A stretch of DNA of 64,000 nucleotides from VXPQ01 sp965223485 (GCA_965223485.1 OZ244993.1:2232001-2296000); one strand, 5' to 3'. Counted from the first letter of the stretch, positions 1 to 9,129 are shown. The notes: a model not told the origin generated them from the sequence alone. A program made the numbers and translations.

Positions 1-1377
1 GGTATAGCTTGAATTCGTGAGGTTGGCGTCGCCAGAGATGCCGGCAATGATATATCGTCCGGGAGCCGGTTCGTAATCAAGTTGCACCTCGCCGCCGTAC
101 CTAAACCCGATCGTTCCCTTCGATAGCGGCTTCGGTTTTTTATCGTCGTCGAGCGGCTGGATAAAGATGCCGAACAGGCGTGCTTTCGCCTGAAGAAGCG
201 TGCTGGCGGATAGTGCGTTCGTATATGCCGGCAGCAGGCTGATGTGCTGCGTCCGGTTATCGCTCGTTCCTGACGAGGTAATTGAGCCGCCGAGGTTGGT
301 ACTGCCTGGATTCAGTGCATCGCGAGCGCCATTCCAGTAGATGAAGGTGTCGCTCGTTTTCCGATTGACGCCCGCGAGGATATTTACATGGGAATCGGGT
401 GAGGTGCGCCAGGTAAATTTGGAGAACCCCTGGAGGCTTCGGGAACTGTTCATGTTCAGGTGGCTTGCGTCGTACCGGTAGGTCAGGTTCGTCCACAAGC
501 CCGTATTTTGGCTTAAGGGGCGTGCGTGGTTGATGGCGACACCGCCCAGGGGCCTCGGGTTTTCCCCATCTTTCCACTGCCGGCGCCATATAGCGTGGTG
601 CGCCGGCTGGTATGCTCCTGCGTAGACTTCAACAAACGTTTCAGGTTTGGCAGGGTATGTTTTCGTGATGACGTGAATGATCCCGCCAAGTGCTCCACCA
701 CCGTACAATGCCGAGCCGGGCCCCTTGAGTACCTCGACCCGCTCGATTTGATGTACCGGGATCAGGTCGAACGGGATGCGTTCCGCGTCGGGGCTCAACA
801 TGGGCATGCCGTCCACAAGCAGCAGAACCCGGCTTCCCGTGTTGTATGAGAACCCCGACGAACCCCGGATATTCACCTCGTTCCCGGTCAGTTGTACGCC
901 GGGGACGTACTGCAAGGCGTCATCCAGCGCCAGTACGTTGCGTGTCACCAGATCGTCGGCAGTGAGCACGCTTACGCTGGCGGCGGTATCACTGGCGTCC
1001 GCGATGCGGCGCGTGGTGGTGACGACGATTTCCCGGGACTCGACGGCGATGGGTTCAAGGACGAAATCGACATAAACCGTTTCGTCCGCCACCACGTCGA
1101 TTTGCCGGATTTCCGTCGCGAATCCCACGCTGGAGGCTTGTATGCGATAGGCCCCGATCGGTACTGGCCCGATACGGTACGTTCCATCTGCCGACGCGGC
1201 GTCTCCATACGCCGTATCGAGAAGCACGACGTTGGCTTCCGGCAGGGGATCGCCCGTAGTGCTGGTCACGCGGCCCGCAACGGCGCTGTCCTGTGCTCCG
1301 GCGACATTCGTTCCGGCGAATACCCACAACACGCACAGGCAGGCCGTAAATCTCCAGCATGTTTTCCGGACGTTCAT
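1..1377 (-). CDS. TonB-dependent outer-membrane receptor (N-terminal part)
   Basis: An open frame runs from the ATG at 1377 through position 1 with no stop, so the 3' end lies outside the window (459 codons seen). A signal peptide (hydrophobic stretch ending near AGAQ, residue 24) is followed by a carboxypeptidase-regulatory-like beta domain (VAGRVTSTTGDPLPEANV) and a plug domain with VLTADDLV, YVPGVQL, NIRGSSG and the typical RVEVLKGPGSALYGGGALGG. The rest reads as a beta barrel. Such receptors take up siderophores, vitamins or glycans across the outer membrane using TonB energy; the substrate cannot be read from this part. The start overlaps the stop of the upstream lipoprotein gene in an ATGA, so the two are probably co-translated. 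Confidence 0.9.
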   Translation of the reverse strand, partial: MNVRKTCWRFTACLCVLWVFAGTNVAGAQDSAVAGRVTSTTGDPLPEANVVLLDTAYGDAASADGTYRIGPVPIGAYRIQASSVGFATEIRQIDVVADETVYVDFVLEPIAVESREIVVTTTRRIADASDTAASVSVLTADDLVTRNVLALDDALQYVPGVQLTGNEVNIRGSSGFSYNTGSRVLLLVDGMPMLSPDAERIPFDLIPVHQIERVEVLKGPGSALYGGGALGGIIHVITKTYPAKPETFVEVYAGAYQPAHHAIWRRQWKDGENPRPLGGVAINHARPLSQNTGLWTNLTYRYDASHLNMNSSRSLQGFSKFTWRTSPDSHVNILAGVNRKTSDTFIYWNGARDALNPGSTNLGGSITSSGTSDNRTQHISLLPAYTNALSASTLLQAKARLFGIFIQPLDDDKKPKPLSKGTIGFRYGGEVQLDYEPAPGRYIIAGISGDANLTNSSYT

Positions 1378-1880
1378 GGGGTTTCAGGAGGGGGGAATGG
1401 GGGTGGATTGAGAAAATCGGCCGACATGGATATCCGGGTGGTTTTCCCGTCTTCGATGACAATTACGCCCCCGCCTTCTTCCACAAGGCCGATGGGTCGC
1501 CAGGCGAACAGGTCAGGACTGTATTTGTGGGCAACCCCGGCGTAGGGGTACAGACCTGTTCCGACGCTGTCAAGCGTCACAGTCTGTCGCTCCACATGAA
1601 ACTGTAGACGTTCGCTGAAAATAAGCCGGTTGAGTTGCAGAAAGTCGGCAGTGTCTTTTGGAACGAACCGCAGGGCGACGAACAGCAGTTCATAAATATC
1701 CTCGGTGGCGGGCCAGGTCTCCGGGTAATTTTCGTAGGTAATATCTACAACGAGTGTACCGGTCGGGGGGTCGTCGGGTGGGGCAAAACCCTGGTCACAG
1801 GCAGCAAGGAAGACGGCGAGCGTTAGTACTGCCGGCAGCAGGATGACGGAGCAGGCAAGAAAGAATGCGCGTCGCAACAC
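1374..1880 (-). CDS. small lipoprotein co-transcribed with the TonB receptor
   Basis: The frame is open up to 2078, but the most sensible start is the GTG at 1880. It gives a 168-residue protein with basic n-region, a hydrophobic core and an LAAC lipobox (Cys 28). The ATG at 2078 would place the signal sequence deep inside the protein. The mature part has no domain I recognise and ends in a Pro-rich tail. Its stop overlaps the receptor start in an ATGA. A lipoprotein directly upstream of a TonB receptor often helps bind the ligand; that role is inferred from position only. No clear ribosome-binding site marks the GTG, so the start is uncertain. Confidence 0.65.
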   Translation of the reverse strand: MLRRAFFLACSVILLPAVLTLAVFLAACDQGFAPPDDPPTGTLVVDITYENYPETWPATEDIYELLFVALRFVPKDTADFLQLNRLIFSERLQFHVERQTVTLDSVGTGLYPYAGVAHKYSPDLFAWRPIGLVEEGGGVIVIEDGKTTRISMSADFLNPPPFPPPETP

Positions 1881-2083
1881 GGTCGAAAAAGAAGCAGGGG
1901 AACGCACAGACAAATAAGTACAGTGCGACAAAGGGGTGTCGAGGCGGATGTTGTCAAAGATATCAAAAACATTATTGTCGAGAAAGAGCGTTTTGTTTAA
2001 ACCGCTTCCGTGCTGCGTTGGAAACACCACGCCCGTTCGGGCGTTTGGGCGCGTTCCCGTTTCTTCCTGCATGTACATCCTGT

Positions 2084-3130
2084 ATGAAACTATCGGATTT
2101 CAAGTACAATTTCCCCAGGGAGCACATAGCGAAGTACCCTGCCGAACCGCGCGATGCGGCTCGACTCATGGTGCTTGATCGCACAAACAGGACGATCCAG
2201 CACCGGCATATCCGTGATCTTCCACAGTACTTCAGGGAAGGCGACGTCATCGTCGTAAACGACACGAAAGTTTTCCCGGCTCGCCTGTACGGGAATAAGG
2301 AAAAGACAGGAGCGAAGATCGAGGTATTTCTGCTTCGGGAGTTGAATCCCGAAAGCAGGCTGTGGGACGTCATTGTCGATCCTGCGCGGAAGATTCGCAT
2401 CGGCAACAAGTTGTATTTCAACGGGGGGCTGATTGCCGAGGTGATTGACAATACGACCTCGCGGGGACGAACCATCCGCTTTGTGTTTGAAGGGACCAAC
2501 CTGGATCTCTATGCGAAGATAGACGAGATCGGACAGACCCCTTTGCCGCCATACGTGAAGCGTGCTGTCGAGGAGGAGGATCGGGAGCGCTATCAGACTA
2601 TTTTTGCGGAGAAGAGGGGAGCAGTCGCTGTTCCTTCGGCAGGGTTGCATTTTACCCCGGAGTTGATCGAAACGCTGCGTGCCAAAGGTGTTCGGATCGT
2701 GCCCACTACGCTGCATGTCGGACTGGGCACCTTTCGTCCTGTTGAAGTGGAAGATCTGACAAAGCACCGGATGGATTCGGAGCGCTTTATGATCTCGGAG
2801 GAAACCGCCAGCGCCGTGAACGAGGCGCTGTTGTCCCCGGACAATACGGTAATGGCGATTGGTACGACCGTGGTTCGGGCCATCGAATCGAGTCTTTCCG
2901 CCTCGTATTTGTGCAAGGCCGGCAGCGGATGGACCGACAAGTTCATCTGTCCACCCTATAAATTCAGAATCACCGAGCGGCTGCTCACGAACTTTCACCA
3001 ACCTGGAAGTACGCTTCTGATGCTCACAGCGGCGTTTGCCGGCTACGATTTCGTCATGGAGTCCTACCGGCTTGCGATAGAAGAAAAGTATCGCCTGTTC
3101 TCCTTTGGGGATGCTATGCTCATATTGTGA
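2084..3130 (+). CDS. queA: S-adenosylmethionine:tRNA ribosyltransferase-isomerase
   Basis: QueA transfers and isomerises the ribosyl part of SAM onto 7-aminomethyl-7-deazaguanine in tRNA, forming epoxyqueuosine in the queuosine pathway. The 348-residue protein has the family's normal length and its landmarks: MKLSDFKYNFP at the N-terminus, GQTPLPPYVKR, AVAVPSAGLHFT, HVGLGTFRPV and TNFHQPGSTLLML. The frame is open upstream to 1865, but the ATG at 2084 matches the usual QueA start exactly. It is divergent from the lipoprotein/TonB pair and lies 42 bp before ispD on the same strand. Confidence 0.95.
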   Translation: MKLSDFKYNFPREHIAKYPAEPRDAARLMVLDRTNRTIQHRHIRDLPQYFREGDVIVVNDTKVFPARLYGNKEKTGAKIEVFLLRELNPESRLWDVIVDPARKIRIGNKLYFNGGLIAEVIDNTTSRGRTIRFVFEGTNLDLYAKIDEIGQTPLPPYVKRAVEEEDRERYQTIFAEKRGAVAVPSAGLHFTPELIETLRAKGVRIVPTTLHVGLGTFRPVEVEDLTKHRMDSERFMISEETASAVNEALLSPDNTVMAIGTTVVRAIESSLSASYLCKAGSGWTDKFICPPYKFRITERLLTNFHQPGSTLLMLTAAFAGYDFVMESYRLAIEEKYRLFSFGDAMLIL

Positions 3131-3172
3131 TCCGGTGCGTCGCGTATATTTTAGCATTGCACCGGCACAGAT

Positions 3173-3931
3173 ATGCCTGCGGATACTGAGGTCCCTGTGA
3201 AGAAAGAATTGCCTATTGTTACGGTACTCGTTCCGGCTGCGGGCCGTGGCGTGCGCATGGGCGGCCTACGCAAGCAATATCGGGATCTCGGCGGGGCGCC
3301 TCTCCTGGTACAAACACTCCGTGTATTTGAAAGGCATCCCCGGATTGATCATATTGTGGTGGCTGCTCCGGAGGGCGACACGGAGTGGCTGGCCTCGGAT
3401 TTGTATGCTCTCGGATTTCAGAAAATCCATACGGTGACTCCGGGCGGAGACAGCCGGCAGGCCTCTGTTGCGGCAGCTCTCGATGCAGCGCCCCCCGCCG
3501 GATCCGTATCTTCCGATATGGACATTGTGCTTGTGCACGATGCGGTGCGTCCCTTTGTCCCCGCAGAGTGTATCGACGCTGTGATCTCTACGGCCCTTCA
3601 GGAGGGTGCAGCGGCCCTTGCGCTGCCTGTTGCAGATACCCTGCGCGCAGTATCCCGGGGCGTATTTGCAGAAACCGTCGACAGGGAGCGACTCTGCCGT
3701 ATGCAGACGCCGCAGGCATTTCGCCGGGTCTGGCTTGAAGAGGCGCACCGCGTGGCTCGCAGCGAGGGACGCGAAGCCTCGGACGATGTGGCGCTTGTCC
3801 AGCATATCGGGCGGCCGGTGACTCTGGTGGAGGGTAGTGCATTGAATATCAAGGTGACCACGCCGGCAGACTATGAACTGGTTGGGATTATTCAGTCTTC
3901 ATTCGAACGAACCTCGTCCGTAGACCCATGA
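3173..3931 (+). CDS. ispD: 2-C-methyl-D-erythritol 4-phosphate cytidylyltransferase
   Basis: IspD activates MEP with CTP to give CDP-methylerythritol in the non-mevalonate isoprenoid pathway. The 252-residue protein carries the nucleotide-binding signature VPAAGRGVRMG near residue 18, RKQYRDLGG just after it, the DAVRPFV motif in the middle, and the C-terminal NIKVTTPADYEL. The first dozen residues are an extension relative to many IspD proteins. Its stop overlaps the start of ispF in an ATGA (3928-3931), indicating translational coupling of two enzymes of the same pathway, with only the IspE kinase step between them. Confidence 0.95.
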   Translation: MPADTEVPVKKELPIVTVLVPAAGRGVRMGGLRKQYRDLGGAPLLVQTLRVFERHPRIDHIVVAAPEGDTEWLASDLYALGFQKIHTVTPGGDSRQASVAAALDAAPPAGSVSSDMDIVLVHDAVRPFVPAECIDAVISTALQEGAAALALPVADTLRAVSRGVFAETVDRERLCRMQTPQAFRRVWLEEAHRVARSEGREASDDVALVQHIGRPVTLVEGSALNIKVTTPADYELVGIIQSSFERTSSVDP

Positions 3932-4413
3932 GAATCGGCTTCGGATACGATGTACACCGCCTCGTCGAAGGCCGCCCTCTGGTTATCGGGGGAATTGAGA
4001 TTCCTTTCGACAAGGGTCTTGATGGGCACTCCGATGCCGATGTGCTCCTGCACGCCGTAGCCGATGCGCTACTGGGTGCTGCGGCCCTCGGGGATATAGG
4101 CGCCCACTTTCCCGATACGGATGAGCGCTGGGCAGGTATAGCGGGCGCCGATCTGCTTGGCAGTGTGGCCGGTAAACTCTCGGAAGCCGGATACCGGGCG
4201 CATAACGTCGATGCGACGGTCGTGCTTGAACGCCCGCGTCTTCAGCCTTACGTTCCCCGGATGCGCGCGGTCATTGCCCGCTGCCTTTCCGTTGATGAGG
4301 GTGCTGTTTCCGTGAAGGCCACGACACACGAGACAATGGACGCTATCGGGCGGGGGGAAGGAGCGTCTGCGTTTGCAATGTGCACGATCGTAGCGATGGA
4401 CCGGAATGGGTGA
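3928..4413 (+). CDS. ispF: 2-C-methyl-D-erythritol 2,4-cyclodiphosphate synthase
   Basis: IspF cyclises CDP-ME 2-phosphate to MEcPP in the MEP pathway. The 161-residue protein has the zinc-binding GYDVHRL (Asp 8, His 10), GHSDADVLLHAVADALLGA with the third zinc ligand, GDIGAHFPDTD, and the C-terminal KATTHETMDAIGRGEG. Length and motif order are normal. It overlaps ispD upstream and the DedA gene downstream by 8 bp, so queA-ispD-ispF-dedA looks like one transcription unit. Confidence 0.95.
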   Translation: MRIGFGYDVHRLVEGRPLVIGGIEIPFDKGLDGHSDADVLLHAVADALLGAAALGDIGAHFPDTDERWAGIAGADLLGSVAGKLSEAGYRAHNVDATVVLERPRLQPYVPRMRAVIARCLSVDEGAVSVKATTHETMDAIGRGEGASAFAMCTIVAMDRNG

Positions 4414-5062
4414 TCTGCTGCAGGATCTGGTGATGTGGTTAGACGGGTTGTCTCCGGCATGGGCCTATACCGGCATTTTGCTTGTTGCCTATGCGGAGAA
4501 TGTGATTCCTCCCGTTCCCGGTGACATGGCGGTTGTGTTCGGGGGATATCTTGTTGGCGTCGGCGAGCTGCATTTTGTGCTTGTGGCCTGCATGGCGACA
4601 CTGGGCAGCGTTATGGGGTTTATGACCATGTATCTCGTCGGGTATCTGGTCGGCGACGCCGTACTGCGATCGCGTTGGTTCCGATGGATTTCCCCGGAGC
4701 GGATTGACAGGGGTCGTCGTCACATGGACCGCTGGGGGTATGGTCTTGTGGCGGCCAACCGGTTTTTGGCGGGGCTCCGCGGAGTTGTCGGGCTCCTCGC
4801 CGGCATGGCCCGTCTTGACGGTTTGCGCACAGCAGCGATAGCCACGCTGAGCGCCCTCGCGTGGATATTGCTGATTGTCTGGGCCGGATACGCCGTGGGC
4901 GACAACTGGCAGGAAGTCGGCTATTGGCTTCGGGATTACGGGCGAGCCGTTCTGTGCCTGATCGGGCTGGCCTTGCTCGCAGGCGGGGTACGCCGATATG
5001 TTCAAAAGAAGAAGCGTTCCTCAAAGAAATCAGGGGGAAATGCAAAAAGCAAACCCCGGTAA
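4406..5062 (+). CDS. DedA family inner-membrane protein
   Basis: DedA/SNARE-associated (VTT-domain) proteins are multi-span inner-membrane proteins; members are implicated in undecaprenyl-phosphate or phospholipid transport. This 218-residue protein shows the family's ENVIPPVPGD re-entrant motif near residue 32 and the NRFLAGLRGVVGLLAGMARL motif near residue 113, with about five hydrophobic segments and a very basic C-terminal tail (KKKRSSKKSGGNAKSKPR). It starts inside the end of ispF. Its exact substrate is not evident. Confidence 0.85.
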   Translation: MGDLLQDLVMWLDGLSPAWAYTGILLVAYAENVIPPVPGDMAVVFGGYLVGVGELHFVLVACMATLGSVMGFMTMYLVGYLVGDAVLRSRWFRWISPERIDRGRRHMDRWGYGLVAANRFLAGLRGVVGLLAGMARLDGLRTAAIATLSALAWILLIVWAGYAVGDNWQEVGYWLRDYGRAVLCLIGLALLAGGVRRYVQKKKRSSKKSGGNAKSKPR

Positions 5063-5114
5063 GGAAACTTTGATGTCTCTACGGGATATGCTGCCTCTGT
5101 TTGTGGCATGCAGG

Positions 5115-5145
5115 TTGACACCATGCGCCGCAAATACGTAATTTG
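5115..5145 (+). promoter_or_regulatory. candidate promoter of the tRNA cluster
   Basis: A perfect TTGACA -35 element (5115-5120) is followed at about 18 bp by TAATTTG, a partial match to a -10 element. It sits about 31 bp before the first tRNA and after the dedA stop. The -35 is convincing, the -10 only fair. Confidence 0.45.
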
Positions 5146-5175
5146 AAAGATTGGGGTCGCTCGGAAGGCGGCGAG

Positions 5176-5248
5176 GCTGGCGTAGCTCAACCGGTAGAGC
5201 AGCTCACTTGTAATGAGCAGGTTGGGGGTTCGAGTCCCTTCGCCAGCT
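5176..5248 (+). tRNA. tRNA-Thr (anticodon TGT)
   Basis: A full cloverleaf can be drawn: acceptor GCTGGCG/CGCCAGC, anticodon stem GCTCA/TGAGC around CTTGTAA, and a T loop TTCGAGT. The anticodon TGT reads ACA/ACG Thr codons. CCA is not encoded. First of five clustered tRNAs. Confidence 0.95.
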
Positions 5249-5307
5249 CTTCATTTGAACAGGTGTTTTTGAGAGGACCTTTTCGGAGCGTGTTCTCCGG
5301 CAGTACC

Positions 5308-5389
5308 GGGCAGGTTGCCGAGTGGTCAAAGGCGGCAGACTGTAAATCTGCTCCCTCAGGGTTCGGAGGTTCGAATCCTCCCCTGCCCA
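5308..5389 (+). tRNA. tRNA-Tyr (anticodon GTA)
   Basis: Acceptor GGGCAGG/CCTGCCC, anticodon stem GCAGA/TCTGC around CTGTAAA (anticodon GTA), and a long variable arm, as expected for a class II tRNA of 82 nt. CCA is not encoded. Confidence 0.95.
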
Positions 5390-5473
5390 CCCTTTTTCGT
5401 TCAACGGCTTTATGTGACGGAGGGCGCCCGTGTGGCGCGCCTTCTCGACCACAGTACCGTATGACGTATCGTA

Positions 5474-5546
5474 GCGGAAGTAGCTCAGATGGTAGAGCAT
5501 CAGCCTTCCAAGCTGAGGGTCGCGGGTTCGAATCCCGTCTTCCGCT
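5474..5546 (+). tRNA. tRNA-Gly (anticodon TCC)
   Basis: Acceptor GCGGAAG/CTTCCGC, anticodon loop CTTCCAA giving anticodon TCC, and T loop TTCGAAT; 73 nt. CCA is not encoded. Confidence 0.95.
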
Positions 5547-5569
5547 CCAGCAAGCGCATGCCGGTTTCG

Positions 5570-5641
<72 letters not shown>

Positions 5642-5701
5642 CATGCGATGCGACGCCGCTTTTCGCATACGAATCATGCAGCAGGATACATTGCCGTACA
5701 C

Positions 5702-5774
<73 letters not shown>

Positions 5775-5817
5775 CCCGCAACATTCATGGCGTGACACGC
5801 CGTAACCAGGATCAAAC

Positions 5818-5997
5818 ATGAAGGTGGCCAAATATCTGGGCGACGTAAGCAGGGAGATGCGCAAGGTCAGTTGGCCTGCGCGTAACGAACTGGTTAGTAA
5901 CACACTAATCACCCTGCTGGCGTCGATGATCCTTTCCCTGTACATTTGGGGAGCCGATCAGATCATTAGCCGGATACTGGAGTTCATATACCGCTGA
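5818..5997 (+). CDS. secE: preprotein translocase subunit SecE
   Basis: A 59-residue protein, start ATG at 5818 and stop TGA at 5995-5997. SecE stabilises SecY in the SecYEG protein-export channel. The sequence shows the short-form SecE layout: an amphipathic helix with REMRKVSWPARNEL near residues 12-25, followed by one membrane span (about residues 28-49). It sits directly between tRNA-Trp and nusG, its near-universal location, which supports the call for so short a gene. Confidence 0.93.
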   Translation: MKVAKYLGDVSREMRKVSWPARNELVSNTLITLLASMILSLYIWGADQIISRILEFIYR

Positions 5998-6052
5998 TCC
6001 GGTCATTCCAAAGTATATCTCGTCGAGACATTTTTCTCAGGTACAAGGAAAG

Positions 6053-6607
6053 ATGGTGAAGGAAAAGGAAATCATCCGCAAATGGTACGTGCTGCGCACG
6101 TTTTCGGGCCACGAAAAAAAGGTCAAGCACTATCTCGAAAAGGAGATCGAGCGTCTCAATCTGCAAGACAGGATCAATGAAGTCATGATTCCTACCGAGA
6201 CCGTTTTCGAGATGCGTAGCGGCAAAAAGCGTACGCGCGAGAAGACGTTCTTCCCGGGGTATGTGATGCTGCATATCGCGCTTGATACCGAGTTGCAGCA
6301 TGTCATTTCCAATCTTCCCTCGGTGATTGGTTTTCTGACCACAGGCGACGAGCCCACGCCGCTGCGCCCCGATGAAATAAACCGGATCATGGGCAAAATG
6401 AACGAGGTCCGGGAGGCGGGCGAACAGCCGGAGATGCCGTTCAAGAACGGGGATCTCGTGAAGGTAGTGGATGGCCCGTTCAACAATTTCAGCGGTTTTG
6501 TCGAGGAGGTGTATCCCGACAAAATGAAAGTCAAGGTGATGGTATCTATTTTTGGGCGGAAGACGCCCCTGGAACTGGATTATCTGCAGGTGGAGCGGGA
6601 TGATTAG
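6053..6607 (+). CDS. nusG: transcription termination/antitermination factor NusG
   Basis: NusG binds RNA polymerase beta' clamp and couples elongation to Rho or the ribosome. The 184-residue protein has the NGN domain (KWYVLRTFSGHEKKV near residue 10, then FFPGYVML) and a C-terminal KOW domain with GDLVKVVDGPFNNFSGFVEEV near residues 130-150. It lacks any large insert. It follows secE by 55 bp and precedes the ribosomal-protein genes, as in most bacteria. Confidence 0.96.
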   Translation: MVKEKEIIRKWYVLRTFSGHEKKVKHYLEKEIERLNLQDRINEVMIPTETVFEMRSGKKRTREKTFFPGYVMLHIALDTELQHVISNLPSVIGFLTTGDEPTPLRPDEINRIMGKMNEVREAGEQPEMPFKNGDLVKVVDGPFNNFSGFVEEVYPDKMKVKVMVSIFGRKTPLELDYLQVERDD

Positions 6608-6783
6608 CACTTGATTGTGAATAATACTTGAACCCGCGTGTGCATCCTGTGTTTTCTTGGAATATTTCCCAAAGATTTCCGATATTAATAAGCTGACCTT
6701 TGCTGCCAAATTAACAGAAAGCGGGAGCTGGGCGTACAAAACGGTACGATTTTTCTGGCGTTTGCACCGCGCGTTACTACAGT

Positions 6784-7218
6784 ATGGCGAAGCCAATCGA
6801 CGGGTATATCAAGCTTCAGATCAAGGCTGGACAGGCGAATCCGGCCCCCCCAATAGGCCCTGCGTTGGGACAGAAAGGGGTGAACATCATGGAGTTCTGC
6901 AAGCAATTCAATGCGGCGACGCAGGATAGGATGGGGCTTGTCGTTCCTGTCGTGATCACGGTTTATACCGACAAGACCTTCAGCTTCATCGTCAAGAGCC
7001 CTCCTGCAGCGGTGCTTCTGAAGACTGCCGCGAAGATTCCGTCGGGATCTGGAGATTCCCTGCGGAACAAAGTAGGAACGGTAACCTGGGAGGATTGCCG
7101 CCAGATAGCCGGGCAGAAAATGGAGGATCTCAACGCATTCGACATGGACAAGGCGGCCTCCATGATAGCCGGCACGGCGCGTTCGATGGGAGTACGCGTC
7201 GAAGGAAGACCTTCTTAA
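6784..7218 (+). CDS. rplK: 50S ribosomal protein L11
   Basis: L11 forms the GTPase-associated centre of the 50S subunit with 23S rRNA. The 144-residue protein shows KLQIKAGQANPAPPIGPALGQKGVNIMEFCKQFN near the N-terminus and the RNA-binding C-terminal domain ending in GTARSMGVRVEG. Length is typical. A 176-bp gap separates it from nusG, room for a separate promoter; rplA follows after 72 bp. Confidence 0.97.
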   Translation: MAKPIDGYIKLQIKAGQANPAPPIGPALGQKGVNIMEFCKQFNAATQDRMGLVVPVVITVYTDKTFSFIVKSPPAAVLLKTAAKIPSGSGDSLRNKVGTVTWEDCRQIAGQKMEDLNAFDMDKAASMIAGTARSMGVRVEGRPS

Positions 7219-7290
7219 GCGGGGCAGTGTTCCTGCATCCGTCACATTCCATCATCGTTGACACAAGCACCACATCCGCTACATATTCGG

Positions 7291-8001
7291 ATGGCGAAAA
7301 AAGGAAAACGTTACCAACAGGCGGCCGAGATTGTCAAAGAGGCAGGAGACCCCTTCACGCTCGAAGATGCCTGTGCCCTGATTGGCAAGGCAGGCGGCGC
7401 GAAATTCGACGAATCGGTCGATATCGATCTGCGGCTCGGGGTTGATCCGCGTCATGCCGACCAGATGGTGAGGGGCACGGCGGCATTGCCTCACGGCACG
7501 GGCAAGGAGGTGCGCGTGCTTGTACTGGCCAACGAGGGCAAACAGGAAGAGGCCAGAGAGGCTGGCGCCGATTATGTCGGCCTGCATGATTTTATCGAAC
7601 GTATCCAGAAGAAAGGGTGGACCGATTTCGATGTCGTGGTCGCTACGCCTGATGTGATGCGTGATGTTGCCAAACTCGGGCGCGTACTGGGGCCCAGAGG
7701 ACTTATGCCTAACCCCAAAAGCGGTACGGTCACTATGGATGTCGGTCCGGCTGTGCAACAGGTCAAGGCGGGTAAAATCGACTTTCGCGTTGATAAATCC
7801 GGAAATCTGCATACGCCGATCGGAAAAGTGTCGTTTTCCGCAGATCATCTCCGGGAAAATGCGGAGGTGTTTCTCAAGGAAGTGCTTCGACTGCGCCCCG
7901 CATCGGCGAAGGGTACGTACGTCCGATCGGTCTCGATCTCTACATCGATGGGGCCGCCGATTCCACTGGATCGCGTCCAGGTCGTGAGTGCGCTTCGGTA
8001 G
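7291..8001 (+). CDS. rplA: 50S ribosomal protein L1
   Basis: L1 builds the mobile L1 stalk near the E site and usually represses its own operon by binding the mRNA leader. The ATG at 7291 gives 236 residues beginning MAKKGKRY, the normal L1 start; the open frame to 7258 is an unlikely extension. Landmarks are DIDLRLGVDPRHADQMVRG, GRVLGPRGLMPNPKSGTVT and the C-terminal TSMGPPIPLD. Confidence 0.96.
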   Translation: MAKKGKRYQQAAEIVKEAGDPFTLEDACALIGKAGGAKFDESVDIDLRLGVDPRHADQMVRGTAALPHGTGKEVRVLVLANEGKQEEAREAGADYVGLHDFIERIQKKGWTDFDVVVATPDVMRDVAKLGRVLGPRGLMPNPKSGTVTMDVGPAVQQVKAGKIDFRVDKSGNLHTPIGKVSFSADHLRENAEVFLKEVLRLRPASAKGTYVRSVSISTSMGPPIPLDRVQVVSALR

Positions 8002-8100
8002 CGCTTTTCGCCTGTTCATCCCTATACCTAATTGCAAGTAGCATAGCCGGTTTATGCCGGATAGCCCGAGAGCAACCGATCGAGATAGCGAGGCGCCGAC

Positions 8101-8628
8101 ATGCCCATGACAAAAACAGAGAAGGAAACGGTCGTTGCGGAAATCGCGCAGATGCTCGACGCAAACACGATCGTGTACCTGACCAATTATTCCGGGCTGA
8201 CTGTCAGTCAGGCGGACGATTTGCGCAATCGTTTCCGCAATGCCGGCGTGTCGTTTAAGGTGTATAAGAATACTTTGGTACGCCTCGCAATGGAGGAGCG
8301 TCCCGCGTATAGCGAATTGCTGGAATACCTGAAAGGTCCTACGGCCATCGCATTCGGCGGGGAGCCGTCGGCGCCGGCCCGCGTCATCCGGGATTTCCTG
8401 AAAGACGAATCAGCGACTCGTCCTGAAGTCAAGGCCGTTTACATAGATGGCGCTTTTTACGGGGAGGGCTCGCTGGATACCCTGGCTTCACTCAAGTCGA
8501 AAGACGAGCTCATAGGCGACGTAGTCGGTTTGTTACTCGCTCCTATTTCGAATGTGGTCGGCAAGGTGCAGGCGCCTGTCCGCAATCTGGCCGCTGCGAT
8601 TCGCGAGATCGCAGATCGCGCCGCATGA
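8101..8628 (+). CDS. rplJ: 50S ribosomal protein L10
   Basis: L10 anchors the L7/L12 dimers to the ribosomal stalk base. The 175-residue protein shows the N-terminal rRNA-binding domain with YLTNYSGLTVSQADDLRNRFR and VYKNTLVRLAM, and a C-terminal helix that would carry L12 dimers. The start could also be the ATG two codons later (8107). The 99 bp between rplA and this gene contain a small hairpin (GCATA/TATGC, about 8041-8057), which might belong to an L10-type autoregulatory leader; that part is only a guess. Confidence 0.95.
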   Translation: MPMTKTEKETVVAEIAQMLDANTIVYLTNYSGLTVSQADDLRNRFRNAGVSFKVYKNTLVRLAMEERPAYSELLEYLKGPTAIAFGGEPSAPARVIRDFLKDESATRPEVKAVYIDGAFYGEGSLDTLASLKSKDELIGDVVGLLLAPISNVVGKVQAPVRNLAAAIREIADRAA

Positions 8629-8745
8629 CCGTGCGTCATGCCCGACCCCGAAACAATCATCGTCACTTTCACCATCCATCCTTAATGCGCGGCACAGTTG
8701 CCGGAGTACGGCGGCAGAGACTGCTCGCAGGAGAACGAATCTAAC

Positions 8746-9129
8746 ATGGCGGACATTAAGAAAATCGCAGAAGAACTTGTCAATCTCACGGTCAAGGACG
8801 CCAATGATCTGGCTATCCTTCTTGAGGAGGAGTACGGTATCAAGCCGGCCGCAGCGGCCGCGGCCGTCATAGCCGGACCTGCCGCTGGAGGCGACGGGGC
8901 AGCCGGCGCCGAGGAGCAAACGGAATTCGATGTCGTGCTGAAGGGCATCGGGGGTAACAAGATTGCCGTCATCAAGGAGGTGCGCAGCCTCACCGGCCTT
9001 GGTCTCAAGGAAGCGAAGGAACTTGTGGACAATGCGCCTAACACCGTCAAGGAAGCTGTTGGTAAGGACGAGGCCCAGGAGATCAGGACCAAGCTTGAGG
9101 AAGCGGGCGCTGAAGTCGAACTCAAGTAA
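8746..9129 (+). CDS. rplL: 50S ribosomal protein L7/L12
   Basis: L7/L12 is the flexible stalk protein that recruits translation GTPases. The ATG at 8746 (127 residues, MADIKKIAEEL) is the normal start and has an AGGAGA ribosome-binding site ending 11 bp before it; the longer frame from 8698 is not credible. The N-terminal dimerisation domain is followed by an Ala/Gly-rich hinge near residues 38-55 and the conserved C-terminal domain (KIAVIKEVRSLTGLGLKEAK). Confidence 0.96.
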   Translation: MADIKKIAEELVNLTVKDANDLAILLEEEYGIKPAAAAAAVIAGPAAGGDGAAGAEEQTEFDVVLKGIGGNKIAVIKEVRSLTGLGLKEAKELVDNAPNTVKEAVGKDEAQEIRTKLEEAGAEVELK

